A stretch of 64,000 nucleotides of DNA, from positions 1 through 64,000 of the forward strand of contig NZ_SMCS01000009.1 in the NCBI RefSeq assembly GCF_004342265.1, read 5' to 3'. Source of the DNA: Luteibacter rhizovicinus (GTDB taxonomy: Bacteria > Pseudomonadota > Gammaproteobacteria > Xanthomonadales > Rhodanobacteraceae). Within the stretch, counting starts at the first letter, position 1, and every line of letters starts with the position of its first letter. The position numbers were made by a program, and so were the translations under genes. A model generated the notes under the pieces. That model had not been told where the DNA came from. It saw only the letters and a program-made list of their open reading frames with translations, and did no database searches. Below, piece by piece: positions 25,593 to 35,632 of the stretch.

Positions 25593-26042
25593 TGCTTCGA
25601 TCGCACGCCTTCCGCGATCGCCGAAGGCATGCCAGGTAGCGACACGGCCCGTGCCGTCGCGGCGCAAATCGAGCACGATGTCCGCGGCGGGCAACGCGCC
25701 AGTGCCTCGCTCGGGCCACTCGACAAGGACGATGGCACCCGGCTCGGCGAGCGAATCCAGCCCAAGCCATTCGAGTTCGCCGGGATCGGCGATACGATAC
25801 AGATCCAGATGGAAGGCTAAACGGCCATCGACTTCGTAGCCTTCGACGAGGCTGTAGGTCGGACTCTTGATGCGTTCGCCCACGCCGATCGCACCGAGAA
25901 AGGCGCGTGCGAATGTCGTCTTGCCAGCGCCCAGGTCGCCATGGAGATACATGACGAGTCCGCCGGGCACGAGCGAGGCGAAATGTTTGCCGAGCGCCAT
26001 CGTGGCTTCTTCGTCGGCCAGGATTATGCTGAACTCGCTCAT
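25566..26042 (-). CDS. tsaE: tRNA threonylcarbamoyladenosine biosynthesis ATPase TsaE
   Basis: 158 residues from the ATG at 26042, which overlaps the stop codon of the upstream nnr gene as ATGA; a longer frame is a read-through of that gene. The Walker A motif GDLGAGKTTFARAF and the downstream SPTYSLVEGYEV and HLDLYRIADPGELEWLGL segments identify TsaE. It works with TsaB and TsaD to make t6A37 on ANN-decoding tRNAs. Pairing with nnr is a standard gammaproteobacterial arrangement. The amidase and mutL genes that often follow tsaE are absent here; the sensor/TPS locus occupies that side. Confidence 0.95.
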   Translation of the reverse strand: MSEFSIILADEEATMALGKHFASLVPGGLVMYLHGDLGAGKTTFARAFLGAIGVGERIKSPTYSLVEGYEVDGRLAFHLDLYRIADPGELEWLGLDSLAEPGAIVLVEWPERGTGALPAADIVLDLRRDGTGRVATWHAFGDRGRRAIEALVTTQRGD

Positions 26043-27517
26043 GCTTTCAGTCCGTTGACGAGACGACGCAGCGGATCGAGCAAATCGGTAGCCAGCAGGC
26101 CGCGTTCGCCGTCGCGAGCGGCAACATCGGCTGCCCGGGCGTGAAGTCCCACGCCGAGGCATGCCGCGTCCCATGCACTCAATCCCTGCGCCATCAGGGC
26201 AGCCACGATACCGGTGAGCGTGTCGCCCATGCCACCGCCGGCCATGCCCGGATTACCCCAGGGGCAGACAGCGACGCGCCCGTCGGGAGATGCGATCAAA
26301 CTGCCATTGCCTTTCAGAACGGCGACGGCGCCATAACGCCGCGCGAGTTCGCGGGCGGCAGCGTAGCGGTCGCGCTGAATGTCGGCGGTCGATACGCCAA
26401 GCAGGCGTCCGGCCTCGCCGGGATGCGGCGTGATAACCGATTCGACGGGCAGGTCGCGCTTTTCCTTCGCCAGCATATTCAGACCGTCGGCATCCAGTAC
26501 CAACGGGCGGCCGGCATCGAGAGCCGTCGTCCACAGCGCATGTCCCCACGCGCCCTGCCCCAGGCCCGGACCCAGGGCGAGCACCGTGGCCTTGTCGAGC
26601 AACGGCTCGAGCGCCTGCGGCCCATTGACGCCACGCGCCATCAGTTCCGGCCGGCCGGTGTTGATCGCAAATACGTTTTCGTCCCGGGTGGCGACACTGA
26701 CCAGCCCGGCCCCCGTGCGCAAAGCGGCCTCGCTCGCCATGCGGATGGCACCGCCCGTGCCATGGTCTCCGCCGATCGCCAGCACATGGCCGTTGTCGCC
26801 CTTGTGGGAGTCGCGCGGCCGGGCCGGCAGGGCTTGCGGGGAAAGGAGATGGGCGTCCGGCTCGATCGTACCCACGAGTTCGTCCGGCAGACCCAGCCGG
26901 GCTAGCTCGATATCGCCCGCCAGCCCGCAGCGCCCCGTGGACAGACCGCGCTTGCGCACAATGAAGGTGACGGTGACCGTCGCCTGTACAGCGGCCCCCG
27001 GGTTGGTGCCGGAATCGGCCGAGAGGCCCGAGGGAATGTCGAGTGCGAGAATCGGTTTGCCGCAAGCGTTCAGACGCTCGATAAGCGAGGCCGCGATGCC
27101 GGCCGGCGCCCGATTCAGGCCCGTGCCGTAGAGCGCATCGACATAGACGTCCGCATCGGGCAGTTCCATGTCCGCGCACGCGTTATGCACGATGCCCCCG
27201 TGCGATTCGTAGTTCTGCCGCGCCGTCAGGGCGTCGCCGCCGCCCGGTGCGTCCAGGGCGACGACCTCGGCCACCATGCCCGCCTGCAGGGCGAGTTCGG
27301 CGACAAGATAGCCGTCCCCACCGTTATTGCCCGAACCGCACAACACCACGACGCGGCTGGCCTGTGGCCAGCGGCGTCCCAGGGTGTCGAAAGCGGCATG
27401 GGCGGCGCGTCTCATCAGTTCGAAACCCGGGATACCCAGGTCCTGGCTGGCACGCCGGTCCAGTTCGCGCGCCTGTCCGGCGGTAAAAAGGGCGGTATCG
27501 ACAGTGTTTGAGCTCAT
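26039..27517 (-). CDS. nnr: Bifunctional NAD(P)HX epimerase/dehydratase
   Basis: 492 residues from the ATG at 27517. The N-terminal half is a YjeF_N epimerase domain (GNNGGDGYLVAELAL near residue 60, then DALYGTGLNRAPAG). The C-terminal half is an ADP/ATP-dependent dehydratase of the ribokinase-like fold (HKGDNGHVLAIGGDHGTGGA, LGPGLGQG, VLDADGLNML, ITPHPGEAGRLL, GNPGMAGGGMGDTLTGI). The enzyme repairs hydrated NADH and NADPH. It overlaps tsaE by four bases and is divergent from queG, leaving only 35 bases for both promoters. Confidence 0.95.
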   Translation of the reverse strand: MSSNTVDTALFTAGQARELDRRASQDLGIPGFELMRRAAHAAFDTLGRRWPQASRVVVLCGSGNNGGDGYLVAELALQAGMVAEVVALDAPGGGDALTARQNYESHGGIVHNACADMELPDADVYVDALYGTGLNRAPAGIAASLIERLNACGKPILALDIPSGLSADSGTNPGAAVQATVTVTFIVRKRGLSTGRCGLAGDIELARLGLPDELVGTIEPDAHLLSPQALPARPRDSHKGDNGHVLAIGGDHGTGGAIRMASEAALRTGAGLVSVATRDENVFAINTGRPELMARGVNGPQALEPLLDKATVLALGPGLGQGAWGHALWTTALDAGRPLVLDADGLNMLAKEKRDLPVESVITPHPGEAGRLLGVSTADIQRDRYAAARELARRYGAVAVLKGNGSLIASPDGRVAVCPWGNPGMAGGGMGDTLTGIVAALMAQGLSAWDAACLGVGLHARAADVAARDGERGLLATDLLDPLRRLVNGLKA

Positions 27518-27552
27518 CGGTCGATTATAGGAGCCGCCGGTAGAATAGACGC

Positions 27553-28620
27553 ATGTCCGCCCCTGACCCCACCATGATCGATTACGCCGCACTCGCGCTG
27601 GACATCAAGCGCTGGGCGCGCGAGCTCGGCTTCGCGGACGTGGGAATCTCCGGCACGGCACTCGGCCACGACGAGGCCTATCTCGAGCGCTGGCTCGCCG
27701 ACGGACATCACGGCGAGATGGATTACATGGCGCGGCATGGCACGCGAAGAAGCCGGCCCGCCGAACTCGAGCCGGGCACGCTGCGGGTGGTGTCGGTACG
27801 CATGGACTATGTGCCGCCAGGCACGCGCGACGCGTGGGACGTTATCGGCGACGGCGAAGCGGCCTATGTCGCGCGCTACGCACTCGGTCGCGACTATCAC
27901 AAACTCATGCGCAACCGGTTGCAAAAACTGGCCGAACGCATCGGACAGGCGATCGGCGATTTCGGCTACCGCGCCTATGTCGATTCCGCACCCGTGCTGG
28001 AAAAGGCGCTGGCGCGCAACGCCGGACTGGGCTGGATCGGCAAACACACGGTCCTGATCAACAAACGCGCGGGTTCGTATTTCTTTCTTGGCGAGCTATA
28101 TACCGACCTTCCCCTGCCCGCCGACGAGCCTGCCTCCGCGCATTGCGGAAGTTGTCGCCGCTGTATCGACATCTGCCCGACGCAGGCCATCGTGGCGCCT
28201 TATCGCCTCGATGCCCGGCGCTGCATTTCCTATCTGACGATCGAATTGCGCGGCAGCATTCCGGAGGAATTCCGCGCGCCGATGGGCAACCGTATCTTCG
28301 GCTGCGACGACTGCCAGCTGATCTGCCCATGGAACAAGTTCGCGCAGGAGGCCGTCGAACCGGATTTCGCTCCGAGGCATAGCCTCGACGGACCGAAGCT
28401 CGTGGATCTGTTCGCCTGGAGCGAGGACGAATTCCTGAAGCGCACCGAAGGCATGGCCATCCGGCGCACGGGATATGAAGGATGGTTGCGAAATATCGCC
28501 GTGGGACTGGGCAACGCGCCGACGTCGGATGTGGTGGTCGACGCGCTGCGCGCACGCGCCGACGATCCGTCGGCAATCGTGCGCGAGCATGTGGCATGGG
28601 CGCTGTCGCGGCACGGTTGA
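27553..28620 (+). CDS. queG: Epoxyqueuosine reductase QueG
   Basis: 355 residues, the normal length. It carries the QueG N-terminal cobalamin-binding part (MDYMARHGTRRSRPAELEPG, VLEKALARNAGLGWIGKHT) and two 4Fe-4S cluster motifs, CGSCRRCIDICPTQAI and a second site with CISY and GCDDCQLICPWN. A HEAT-like C-terminal stretch ends in DDPSAIVREHVAWALSRHG. It catalyses the last step of queuosine formation in tRNA. The second Met (codon 8, at 27574) could also be the start. It is one of only two plus-strand genes I support here. Confidence 0.96.
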   Translation: MSAPDPTMIDYAALALDIKRWARELGFADVGISGTALGHDEAYLERWLADGHHGEMDYMARHGTRRSRPAELEPGTLRVVSVRMDYVPPGTRDAWDVIGDGEAAYVARYALGRDYHKLMRNRLQKLAERIGQAIGDFGYRAYVDSAPVLEKALARNAGLGWIGKHTVLINKRAGSYFFLGELYTDLPLPADEPASAHCGSCRRCIDICPTQAIVAPYRLDARRCISYLTIELRGSIPEEFRAPMGNRIFGCDDCQLICPWNKFAQEAVEPDFAPRHSLDGPKLVDLFAWSEDEFLKRTEGMAIRRTGYEGWLRNIAVGLGNAPTSDVVVDALRARADDPSAIVREHVAWALSRHG

Positions 28621-28641
28621 TTCCCCACATAGCCGGGACAC

Positions 28642-28790
28642 GCTGTTGTAGGAGCCCGCTTGCGGGCGAAAGCCAACGAAGCGGCGATGCCACGTGTGAC
28701 ATCCGCAGCGCATAGATCGGGCTCGCGGATGTGAGCATCCGTCGTCCTCGCCCCGTTGGCTTTCGCCCGCAAGCGGGCTCCTACAACAGC
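28642..28790. repeat. REPIN: two REP sequences in perfect 37-bp inverted orientation
   Basis: The left arm (28642-28678) and right arm (28754-28790) are perfect reverse complements over 37 bp. Each contains TAGGAGCCCGCTTGCGGGC, itself a hairpin (GCCCGC-TT-GCGGGC). A second, inner inverted repeat (ACATCCGC and GCGGATGT) lies in the 75-bp centre. This is the layout of REPIN elements mobilised by RAYT transposases. It fills most of the space between the convergent queG and DAHP synthase genes, where it may also act as a bidirectional terminator. No RAYT gene is in the window. Confidence 0.9.
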
Positions 28791-28796
28791 AGCTGC

Positions 28797-30170
28797 TTAC
28801 GCCATCCCGCCCGACTTGCGCACGATCAACATCGCCAGCTCCAGCGACTGTTCGTAATTCAGACGCGGATCGACCATCGACTTGTACGCGCGCTGGAGAT
28901 CCTGCTCCACCAGGTCGCGCGCGCCGCCAAGGCATTCCGTCACGTCTTCGCCCGTCAGTTCGAGATGCACGCCGCCAAGGCGCGTACCCGTTGCCGCATG
29001 GATGTCGAACGCCTTGTCCAGCTCGCCGGCAATGTTCTCGAAGCGGCGCGTCTTGAAGCCATTCGACGTGCTTTCCGTATTGCCGTGCATCGGATCGGCC
29101 ACCCAAAGCACGCGGCGCCCTTCGCGCTTCACCGCCTCGAGCAACGGCTGCAGGGCCGTGCCGATCTGCGCATTACCCATGCGATGGATCAGCGTGAGAC
29201 GACCTGGCTCTTCGTTCGGATTCAGTACGTCGATCAGGCGCAGAAGATCGTCCGGCTTGACCGTAGGTCCGACCTTCACTGCGATCGGATTGCGAATGCC
29301 GCGGAAGTATTCCGTGTGCGCACCGTCGAGTGCAGCCGTACGCATGCCGATCCAAGGGAAGTGGGTCGACAGGTTGAACCAGCCATCCTGACGCGGCACG
29401 CGACGCGTGAGCGCTTCTTCGTAGTGAAGCAGCAACGCTTCGTGCGACGTGTAGAAATCGACGCGCGAGTAGCTCGATATCGACTGGCCCGCGAGCGTCT
29501 CCATGAAACGCAGCGAGTCGCCGATGCTGCCGACCATCCGGCGATATTCCGCGGCGAGCGGCGAATGTTCGACCCACGCGAGATCCCAGTATTCCGGGTG
29601 ATGCAGATCGGCGAAACCGCCATCGATCAGCGCGCGCACGAAGTTCATGGTCATCGCGGAACGCGCATGTGCCTTGATCAGACGCTGCGGATCGGCACGA
29701 CGCGCTGCGGGCGTGAACTCGGGGCTGTTGACCAGATCGCCGCGGAAGGCTGGCAAGGTGACATCGTCGCGCGTCTCGGTGTCGGCGGAACGCGGCTTGG
29801 CGTACTGGCCGGCGAAACGACCGACGCGAAGCACAGGCTTCTTCATGCCGTGCACGAGCACGAGGCTCATCTGCAGCAGCACCTTGAGACGATTGGAGAT
29901 GATCGGGCTCGTGCAGTCCGCGAAGCTCTCCGCGCAATCGCCGCCCTGAAGCAGGAAGCGTTCGCCGTTCTGCGCCTCGGCAAGCCGCTCTTTAAGCGCG
30001 AGGACTTCCCACGAGGTCACCAGAGGCGGCAGTTCACCCAGGCGATAAAGCGATTCGCGCAGTTCGGCCGTATCTTCATACGTCGGCTGCTGCAAAGCGG
30101 TCCTGCCCTGCCAAGATCCCGGCGTCCATTCGGAGGCTTCGTGATCTACCGCTTTGAGTGTGTGTTGCAT
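28797..30170 (-). CDS. Class II 3-deoxy-D-arabino-heptulosonate 7-phosphate (DAHP) synthase
   Basis: 457 residues from the ATG at 30170, ten bases after GAAGG; the ATG at 30179 is too close to that site. Class II signatures are WTPGSWQGR, LQGGDCAESF, RVGRFAGQYAKPRS, RADPQRLI, HEALLLHYEE, VKVGPTVKPDDLLRLIDVLNP and DPMHGNT. The enzyme condenses phosphoenolpyruvate and erythrose 4-phosphate in the first step of the shikimate pathway. The class II type is unrelated in sequence to E. coli AroF/G/H. The gene is followed by the REPIN and preceded by dsbB, 41 bases away. Confidence 0.96.
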   Translation of the reverse strand: MQHTLKAVDHEASEWTPGSWQGRTALQQPTYEDTAELRESLYRLGELPPLVTSWEVLALKERLAEAQNGERFLLQGGDCAESFADCTSPIISNRLKVLLQMSLVLVHGMKKPVLRVGRFAGQYAKPRSADTETRDDVTLPAFRGDLVNSPEFTPAARRADPQRLIKAHARSAMTMNFVRALIDGGFADLHHPEYWDLAWVEHSPLAAEYRRMVGSIGDSLRFMETLAGQSISSYSRVDFYTSHEALLLHYEEALTRRVPRQDGWFNLSTHFPWIGMRTAALDGAHTEYFRGIRNPIAVKVGPTVKPDDLLRLIDVLNPNEEPGRLTLIHRMGNAQIGTALQPLLEAVKREGRRVLWVADPMHGNTESTSNGFKTRRFENIAGELDKAFDIHAATGTRLGGVHLELTGEDVTECLGGARDLVEQDLQRAYKSMVDPRLNYEQSLELAMLIVRKSGGMA

Positions 30171-30211
30171 GACAGTCATACCTTCAGGAAGCGCCCTTGT
30201 GGCGCGGTCGA

Positions 30212-30712
30212 TCAACGAACGGTGCGACGAGCGGCAATGACCGCCCAGACACCGAGTACAACGAACCAGATCACCGTCCATGCAGGCATGGGCAGGCCAA
30301 GGATCGGTTCAATCTTCGCGCATTCGCCGGAGCCGGTGAATGCGAGTTTGAGCATCTTCATAAACGGAAACGAATCGAACAGATAACCGAGACCCGGACC
30401 GCACGCGGGCACCTGGTCGGGTGGCAAGGTCTGCAGCCAGAGGTGGCGCCCGGCAACCACGATTCCGCCGATCGCTCCGAGGATGGCGAGCACGGTATAG
30501 ACCGTACGCCCCGCCGGGCGCCGTGGCGCATGCAAAGCGCCAATGAGGAAAACGAGGCCCATGAAACAGACCGCGATGCGCTGGAAGATACACAAGGGAC
30601 ATGGGTCGAGCAGCATCACGTACTGCGCATAGAGCGCGAACGCCATGAGGCCCGCGCAAACGACGAAGCCGGCGAGGTAACGCGTACGGAACGACCAGGA
30701 GAACGGGTTCAT
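30212..30712 (-). CDS. dsbB: Disulfide bond formation protein DsbB
   Basis: 166 residues from the ATG at 30712; an ATG at 30727 is possible and neither has a clear ribosome site. Four membrane helices are evident. The first periplasmic loop carries the quinone-linked CPLC motif, and the second has the partner cysteines in VPACGPG and SGECAK. DsbB reoxidises DsbA and passes electrons to ubiquinone. The gene lies between the DAHP synthase gene and the rplQ terminator, and probably has its own promoter in 30713-30845. Confidence 0.93.
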   Translation of the reverse strand: MNPFSWSFRTRYLAGFVVCAGLMAFALYAQYVMLLDPCPLCIFQRIAVCFMGLVFLIGALHAPRRPAGRTVYTVLAILGAIGGIVVAGRHLWLQTLPPDQVPACGPGLGYLFDSFPFMKMLKLAFTGSGECAKIEPILGLPMPAWTVIWFVVLGVWAVIAARRTVR

Positions 30713-30845
30713 AAGACGCTGCTGCATTGCGGAACGACCACGTTAACTCTTTGTGTTGCGCGTGTCAGCTTGTTGATGCGCAATGATGTGTCGTAGTTTT
30801 CCAAAAAACGCTTGGTAAGTTGCAAACAAAGATGGCGGACGGATA

Positions 30846-30884
30846 AAACGAGAAAGCCCCGGCCGGTTTCCCGGCCAGGGCTTC
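30846..30884 (-). terminator. Terminator of the alpha ribosomal operon
   Basis: The minus strand reads AGCCCTGGCCGG-GAAA-CCGGCCGGGGCT (30855-30882), a long GC stem closed by a GAAA tetraloop. It is followed by TTCTCGTTTT, about 28 bases after the rplQ stop. Confidence 0.85.
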
Positions 30885-30910
30885 TCGAAAACACGCGATG
30901 GATTGCGTGC

Positions 30911-31297
30911 TTATTCTGCTTCGACTGCCTCGGCGTTAGCCGGGCGATCCACCAGCTCGACATACGCCATCGGCGCGTTGTCGCCCGGACGGAAGCCGCA
31001 CTTGAGGATGCGCAGGTAGCCGCCGGGACGCTCGCGGTAACGCGGCCCGATTTCGACGAAGAGCTTGCCGACGGCCTGCTTGTCGCGCAGACGCGCGAAA
31101 GCGAGACGACGGTTGGCAACGCCATCGGTCTTGGCGAGCGTGATAAGCGGCTCGGCGACGCGCCGCAGCTCCTTGGCCTTCGGCAGGGTCGTGCGGATCA
31201 GCTCGTGCTTCAGCAGCGACGAGGCCATGTTACGGAACATAGCTTCGCGGTGGCTGCTGGTGCGGTTGAGTTTGCGTCCGGATTTTTGGTGGCGCAT
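30911..31297 (-). CDS. rplQ: 50S ribosomal protein L17
   Basis: 128 residues, normal for proteobacterial L17. [20 protein letters not shown] is the family N terminus and binds 23S rRNA near the exit tunnel. It is the last gene of the alpha operon, 36 bases after rpoA, and a strong terminator follows. The short acidic tail [10 protein letters not shown] is lineage specific. Confidence 0.97.
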   Translation of the reverse strand: MRHQKSGRKLNRTSSHREAMFRNMASSLLKHELIRTTLPKAKELRRVAEPLITLAKTDGVANRRLAFARLRDKQAVGKLFVEIGPRYRERPGGYLRILKCGFRPGDNAPMAYVELVDRPANAEAVEAE

Positions 31298-31333
31298 GGT
31301 CTTATTCCAGTTCTATAAAGGGCCGAGCGGGGC

Positions 31334-32332
31334 TCAACCCAGCTGCATGCCGTGCGAAAGGCCCGGCGGCGGCCAGTTTTCGAGTTTCATGCCAAGTGCG
31401 AGACCACGCCCGCCCAGCACATCCTTGATTTCGGTCAGCGACTTCTTGCCAAGGTTAGGCGTTTTCAGCAGCTCGACTTCGGTCTTCTGAACCAGATCGC
31501 CGATGTAGTAAATGCTTTCCGCCTTCAGGCAGTTCGCCGAACGCACCGTCAGCTCGAGATCGTCGATCGGACGGAGCAGAAGCGGATCGAACCCACCCTT
31601 CTCAGCCTTGGTCGAATCGCTCTCACGGCGCGAGAAATCGCCGAAGACCGACAGCTGATCGTTGATGATCTCGGCAGCCTTACGGACTGCGTCCTCAGCG
31701 CCGATGGTGCCATTCGTTTCGATGTCGAGCACGAGCTTGTCGAGGTTGGTGCGCTGCTCGACACGAGCCGCGTCCACTTCGTAAGCCACGCGCAACACCG
31801 GCGCGAAAGAGGCATCCAGCTGCAGACGGCCGATGGGGCGCGTCTCGTCGTCCGGATGCTGGCGCGCGCTGGCCGGCTGGTAGCCGACACCGCGACGCAC
31901 CTTGAGGCGCATGTTCAGAGCCACATCCTTGGTGAGGTGGCAAATCACATGGTCGGGATTCACGATCTCGACGGAATGATCGACCGCGATATCGCCCGCG
32001 GTGACCACGCCCTTACCTTTCTTCGACAGCGTCAGGGTGACTTCGTCACCACTGTGCTGGCGAATGGCCACGTCCTTCAGGTTGAGCAGGACTTCGATCA
32101 CGTCCTCCTGCAAACCTTCGAGAGTGGTGTATTCGTGCAGGACACCGTCGATTTCTACTTCGACGATGGCGCTGCCGGGAATCGACGAGAGCAGCACGCG
32201 ACGCAGCGCGTTGCCCAGGGTGTGGCCGAAACCACGCTCAAGCGGCTCGACCACCACCTTCGCGCGGTTGGATCCAAGCTGCTCGACGCTGAGGCCGCGA
32301 GGCCGCAGCACGCTAGTTGACGAAACTGCCAT
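31334..32332 (-). CDS. rpoA: RNA polymerase alpha subunit
   Basis: 332 residues. The N-terminal dimerisation domain contains [20 protein letters not shown]. The C-terminal DNA- and activator-binding domain contains [19 protein letters not shown] and [13 protein letters not shown]. It nucleates polymerase assembly and contacts UP elements and regulators such as CRP. It lies between rpsD (16 bases) and rplQ in the alpha operon. Nothing is unusual apart from the Gly/Pro-rich end. Confidence 0.98.
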   Translation of the reverse strand: MAVSSTSVLRPRGLSVEQLGSNRAKVVVEPLERGFGHTLGNALRRVLLSSIPGSAIVEVEIDGVLHEYTTLEGLQEDVIEVLLNLKDVAIRQHSGDEVTLTLSKKGKGVVTAGDIAVDHSVEIVNPDHVICHLTKDVALNMRLKVRRGVGYQPASARQHPDDETRPIGRLQLDASFAPVLRVAYEVDAARVEQRTNLDKLVLDIETNGTIGAEDAVRKAAEIINDQLSVFGDFSRRESDSTKAEKGGFDPLLLRPIDDLELTVRSANCLKAESIYYIGDLVQKTEVELLKTPNLGKKSLTEIKDVLGGRGLALGMKLENWPPPGLSHGMQLG

Positions 32333-32348
32333 GCAAGGCTCCGATGGA

Positions 32349-32975
<627 letters not shown>

Positions 32976-32986
32976 GGTTATGCTCC

Positions 32987-33373
32987 TTAGACTCGACGCT
33001 TCTTGGGGGGACGGCAGCCGTTATGCGGAATCGGCGTGACGTCAATGATGTTGAGCACTTTGTAGCCCAACGCATTCAGGGAACGCACGGCCGACTCACG
33101 GCCCGGGCCAGGGCCCTTGATGCGAACTTCAACCGTCTTCACACCGTAGTCGCCTGCAGCGCGGCCAGCCTTTTCGGCGGCAACCTGGGCAGCGAACGGC
33201 GTCGACTTACGCGAACCGCGGAAACCCGCGCCGCCAGCCGTCGCCCACGACAGGGCATTGCCCTGGCGGTCGGTGATCGTAACGATCGTGTTATTGAAAG
33301 AAGCCTGCACGTGGGCCACGGCATCCGTGACGACGCGCTTGATCTTCTTCTTGGTTTTAACCGGCTTAGCCAT
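32987..33373 (-). CDS. rpsK: 30S ribosomal protein S11
   Basis: 128 residues. [18 protein letters not shown] and [17 protein letters not shown] are the family signatures, and the C terminus [11 protein letters not shown] is the conserved basic tail on the 30S platform. It is the second gene of the alpha operon, 12 bases after rpsM and with normal length. Confidence 0.98.
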   Translation of the reverse strand: MAKPVKTKKKIKRVVTDAVAHVQASFNNTIVTITDRQGNALSWATAGGAGFRGSRKSTPFAAQVAAEKAGRAAGDYGVKTVEVRIKGPGPGRESAVRSLNALGYKVLNIIDVTPIPHNGCRPPKKRRV

Positions 33374-33385
33374 AATCGGTATCCG

Positions 33386-33742
33386 TTACTTCTTGATCGG
33401 ACGACGCGGACCCTTACGGGTACGGGCGTTGGTACGCGTGCGCTGACCGCGCACCGGCAGACCGCGACGGTGGCGCAAGCCACGGTAGCAGCCGAGATCC
33501 ATCAGACGCTTGACGGCCATGCCGACTTCGCGGCGGAGGTCGCCCTCGACGGTGTACTTAGCGATTTCGGCGCGGATTTTCTCCACCTCGCCCTCGCTCA
33601 GCGATTTGATGGGGGTGGTCGGAACCACGCCCGCATCCACGCAAACCTTCTTCGCCCGCGAACGGCCGATACCGAAAATGCTCTGCAAACCAACCCAGAC
33701 ATGCTTCTGGACCGGCAAATTGACACCCGCGATGCGCGCCAT
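33386..33742 (-). CDS. rpsM: 30S ribosomal protein S13
   Basis: 118 residues. [20 protein letters not shown], the [17 protein letters not shown] signature and the basic tail ([12 protein letters not shown]) are those of S13, which contacts tRNA and the 50S at bridge B1. It is the first gene of the alpha operon here. The upstream rpmJ gene found at this place in E. coli is missing, and a hairpin plus a possible promoter fill the gap. Confidence 0.98.
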   Translation of the reverse strand: MARIAGVNLPVQKHVWVGLQSIFGIGRSRAKKVCVDAGVVPTTPIKSLSEGEVEKIRAEIAKYTVEGDLRREVGMAVKRLMDLGCYRGLRHRRGLPVRGQRTRTNARTRKGPRRPIKK

Positions 33743-33784
33743 GATGTACTGTCTCCGATGCGTTTCGTGCGCGGTAAACGCGCA

Positions 33785-33813
33785 ATTCTAACCTGAATTA
33801 ACCTAAACGGAAA
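33785..33813 (-). promoter_or_regulatory. Candidate promoter of the alpha operon
   Basis: On the minus strand TAGAAT (33785-33790) lies 17 bases after TTTCCG (33808-33813). The -10 box is good and the -35 box is weak. Position between the secY hairpin and rpsM supports it. Confidence 0.4.
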
Positions 33814-33818
33814 GCCCT

Positions 33819-33835
33819 GCGGCGCTGGGCGCCGC
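33819..33835 (-). terminator. Terminator-like hairpin between secY and rpsM
   Basis: GCGGCGC and GCGCCGC pair perfectly around a 3-nt loop. On the minus strand AGGGCTTTCCGTTT follows. It probably separates the spc and alpha operons, at least partly. Confidence 0.5.
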
Positions 33836-33865
33836 GACCTTCCCTACCTGGGACCTGCACCGGGG

Positions 33866-35191
33866 TCAACCCCGACGCAGATTGGACTTCTTGAGCAGAC
33901 TCTCGTACTGGTGGCTGACAAGATGGGCCTGGACCTGAGCCGTAAAGTCCATCACCACCACCACCACGATCAGCAGCGAAGTGCCGCCGAAATAGAACGG
34001 TACGTGCCAAGCGTTCTGCATGAACGTCGGTACCAGACAGACCAATACGATGTAGAGCGCGCCAACACCGGTAAGCCGGGTCATGACGCCATCGATGTAG
34101 TCGGCCGTGGCACGACCCGGACGGATGCCCGGAATCAGCGCGCCCGAACGTTTGAGGTTGTCGGCCGTTTCCTGCGCGTTGAACACGATCGCCGTATAGA
34201 AGAAGGCGAAAGCGATCACCAGCACCGCAAAGACCAGATCGTGCACCGGTTCACCCGGGCTCAGCGCCGTCGTCAGCCACTGCAACCAGCGGGACTGATG
34301 AGCACTGCCGAACCACGTTGCGGCCGTTGCCGGGAAAAGCAGCAAGCTGGTCGCAAAGATCGGCGGAATCACACCCGCCATGTTGATCTTGAGCGGCAGA
34401 TGCGACGTCTGGTTCATGTACTGACGCTGCCCGCCCTGCTTCCGCGCATAGTTCACGGTAATGCGCCGCTGGGCGCGCTCCATGAACACCACGAAGGCCG
34501 TGACCGCCAGAATCAGCGCCGTGACCATGAGCAACTTCAGCACGGACAGCTCGCCGTTGTTCGCCATGGTCAACGTGTGCGCGATCGCACCCGGCAGACC
34601 AGCGACGATACCAGCGAAGATCAGCATCGAAATACCGTTGCCGATACCCCGCTCCGTGATCTGCTCGCCAAGCCACATCAGGAACATCGTGCCGGCGGTG
34701 AGGCCGACGACAGACGCCATGACGAAGCCGGCACCCGGCATGTAGACGACCGGAGCACCACCCACGGCGACCTGCTTCTGCAGGGCGACCGCGATGCCGA
34801 AGGCCTGGAAGGCCGCCAGCCCGACGGTACCGAAGCGCGTATACATGGTCATCTTTCGACGACCGGATTCGCCTTCCTTGCGAAGCTGCTGAAGACTGGG
34901 AATCACCGAGCCCATCATCTGAACGACGATGGACGCGGAGATGTACGGAACCACGCCAAGCGCGAATACCGAGAAGCGCGACAGCGAACCGCCCGAGAAC
35001 ATGTTGACCATGTTCAGGAGACCGCCACCCTGCTCGATGAGGCTGGTCATAGCCTCGGGATTCACACCCGGCACGGGGATGAACGAACCGAGCCGGAAGA
35101 CAATCAGCGCACTAATGAGGAAAAAGATGCGCTGGCGGAGTTCCGTCAGTTTGCCCAGCGAGCCGAGCGTATTGCCCTGCGCTGCTGCCAC
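33866..35191 (-). CDS. secY: Protein translocase channel SecY
   Basis: 441 residues from a GTG at 35191, seven bases after a GGAG that overlaps the end of rplO; an upstream ATG at 35224 lies inside rplO and is less likely. Ten membrane helices are apparent, with [12 protein letters not shown] after helix 1 and the cytoplasmic [20 protein letters not shown] and [11 protein letters not shown] segments typical of SecY. It forms the inner-membrane channel with SecE (encoded at 61126) and SecG. All signal-peptide proteins of the accessory locus should use it. It is the last gene of the spc operon. Confidence 0.97.
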   Translation of the reverse strand: MAAAQGNTLGSLGKLTELRQRIFFLISALIVFRLGSFIPVPGVNPEAMTSLIEQGGGLLNMVNMFSGGSLSRFSVFALGVVPYISASIVVQMMGSVIPSLQQLRKEGESGRRKMTMYTRFGTVGLAAFQAFGIAVALQKQVAVGGAPVVYMPGAGFVMASVVGLTAGTMFLMWLGEQITERGIGNGISMLIFAGIVAGLPGAIAHTLTMANNGELSVLKLLMVTALILAVTAFVVFMERAQRRITVNYARKQGGQRQYMNQTSHLPLKINMAGVIPPIFATSLLLFPATAATWFGSAHQSRWLQWLTTALSPGEPVHDLVFAVLVIAFAFFYTAIVFNAQETADNLKRSGALIPGIRPGRATADYIDGVMTRLTGVGALYIVLVCLVPTFMQNAWHVPFYFGGTSLLIVVVVVMDFTAQVQAHLVSHQYESLLKKSNLRRG

Positions 35192-35195
35192 CTGA

Positions 35196-35627
35196 TTACT
35201 CCACGCTGCCGCCGGCAGCTTCAATAGCTGCCTTGGCGCCGGCGGTGGCGAGAACGCCCGAGAGCTTTACGGCCCGGGTGATTTCGCCCTTAAGGACGAT
35301 CTTGACCTTCTTCGCGCGGCTGGTCACCAGACCGGCGGCGTGAAGAGCGATCAGGTCGATGGTGTCGGCCTTGATCGAAGCCAGCTGATACAGCATGACC
35401 TGCTGCGTGTCGGCCTTCTTCAGCGAGCGGAAGCCCACCTTCGGAAGACGACGCTGCAGCGGCATCTGACCGCCTTCGAAACCGACGCGATGCGTGTTAC
35501 CGGCGCGAGCGTGCTGACCCTTGTGACCGCGGCCGGCAGTCTTGCCGAGGCCGGAGCCAATACCGCGACCGACGCGCAGCTTGGTCTTGCGGGAACCCTT
35601 GCCGGGCTTGAGTGTATTAAGGCGCAT
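35196..35627 (-). CDS. rplO: 50S ribosomal protein L15
   Basis: 143 residues. [39 protein letters not shown] and the [17 protein letters not shown] segment are diagnostic. L15 is a late-assembly protein of the central protuberance region. The stop codon is 4 bases before the GTG of secY, and rpmD ends 5 bases upstream. Confidence 0.98.
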   Translation of the reverse strand: MRLNTLKPGKGSRKTKLRVGRGIGSGLGKTAGRGHKGQHARAGNTHRVGFEGGQMPLQRRLPKVGFRSLKKADTQQVMLYQLASIKADTIDLIALHAAGLVTSRAKKVKIVLKGEITRAVKLSGVLATAGAKAAIEAAGGSVE

Positions 35628-35632
35628 GATGC

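Noticed and set aside
26043-26174. 44-residue N-terminal extension of TsaE
   Set aside because: It is out-of-frame read-through of nnr; the ATGA overlap start at 26042 gives the family length.
33743-33865. Search for rpmJ (L36) in the secY-rpsM gap
   Set aside because: No frame with the L36 MKVR start and CXXC pairs exists on either strand.
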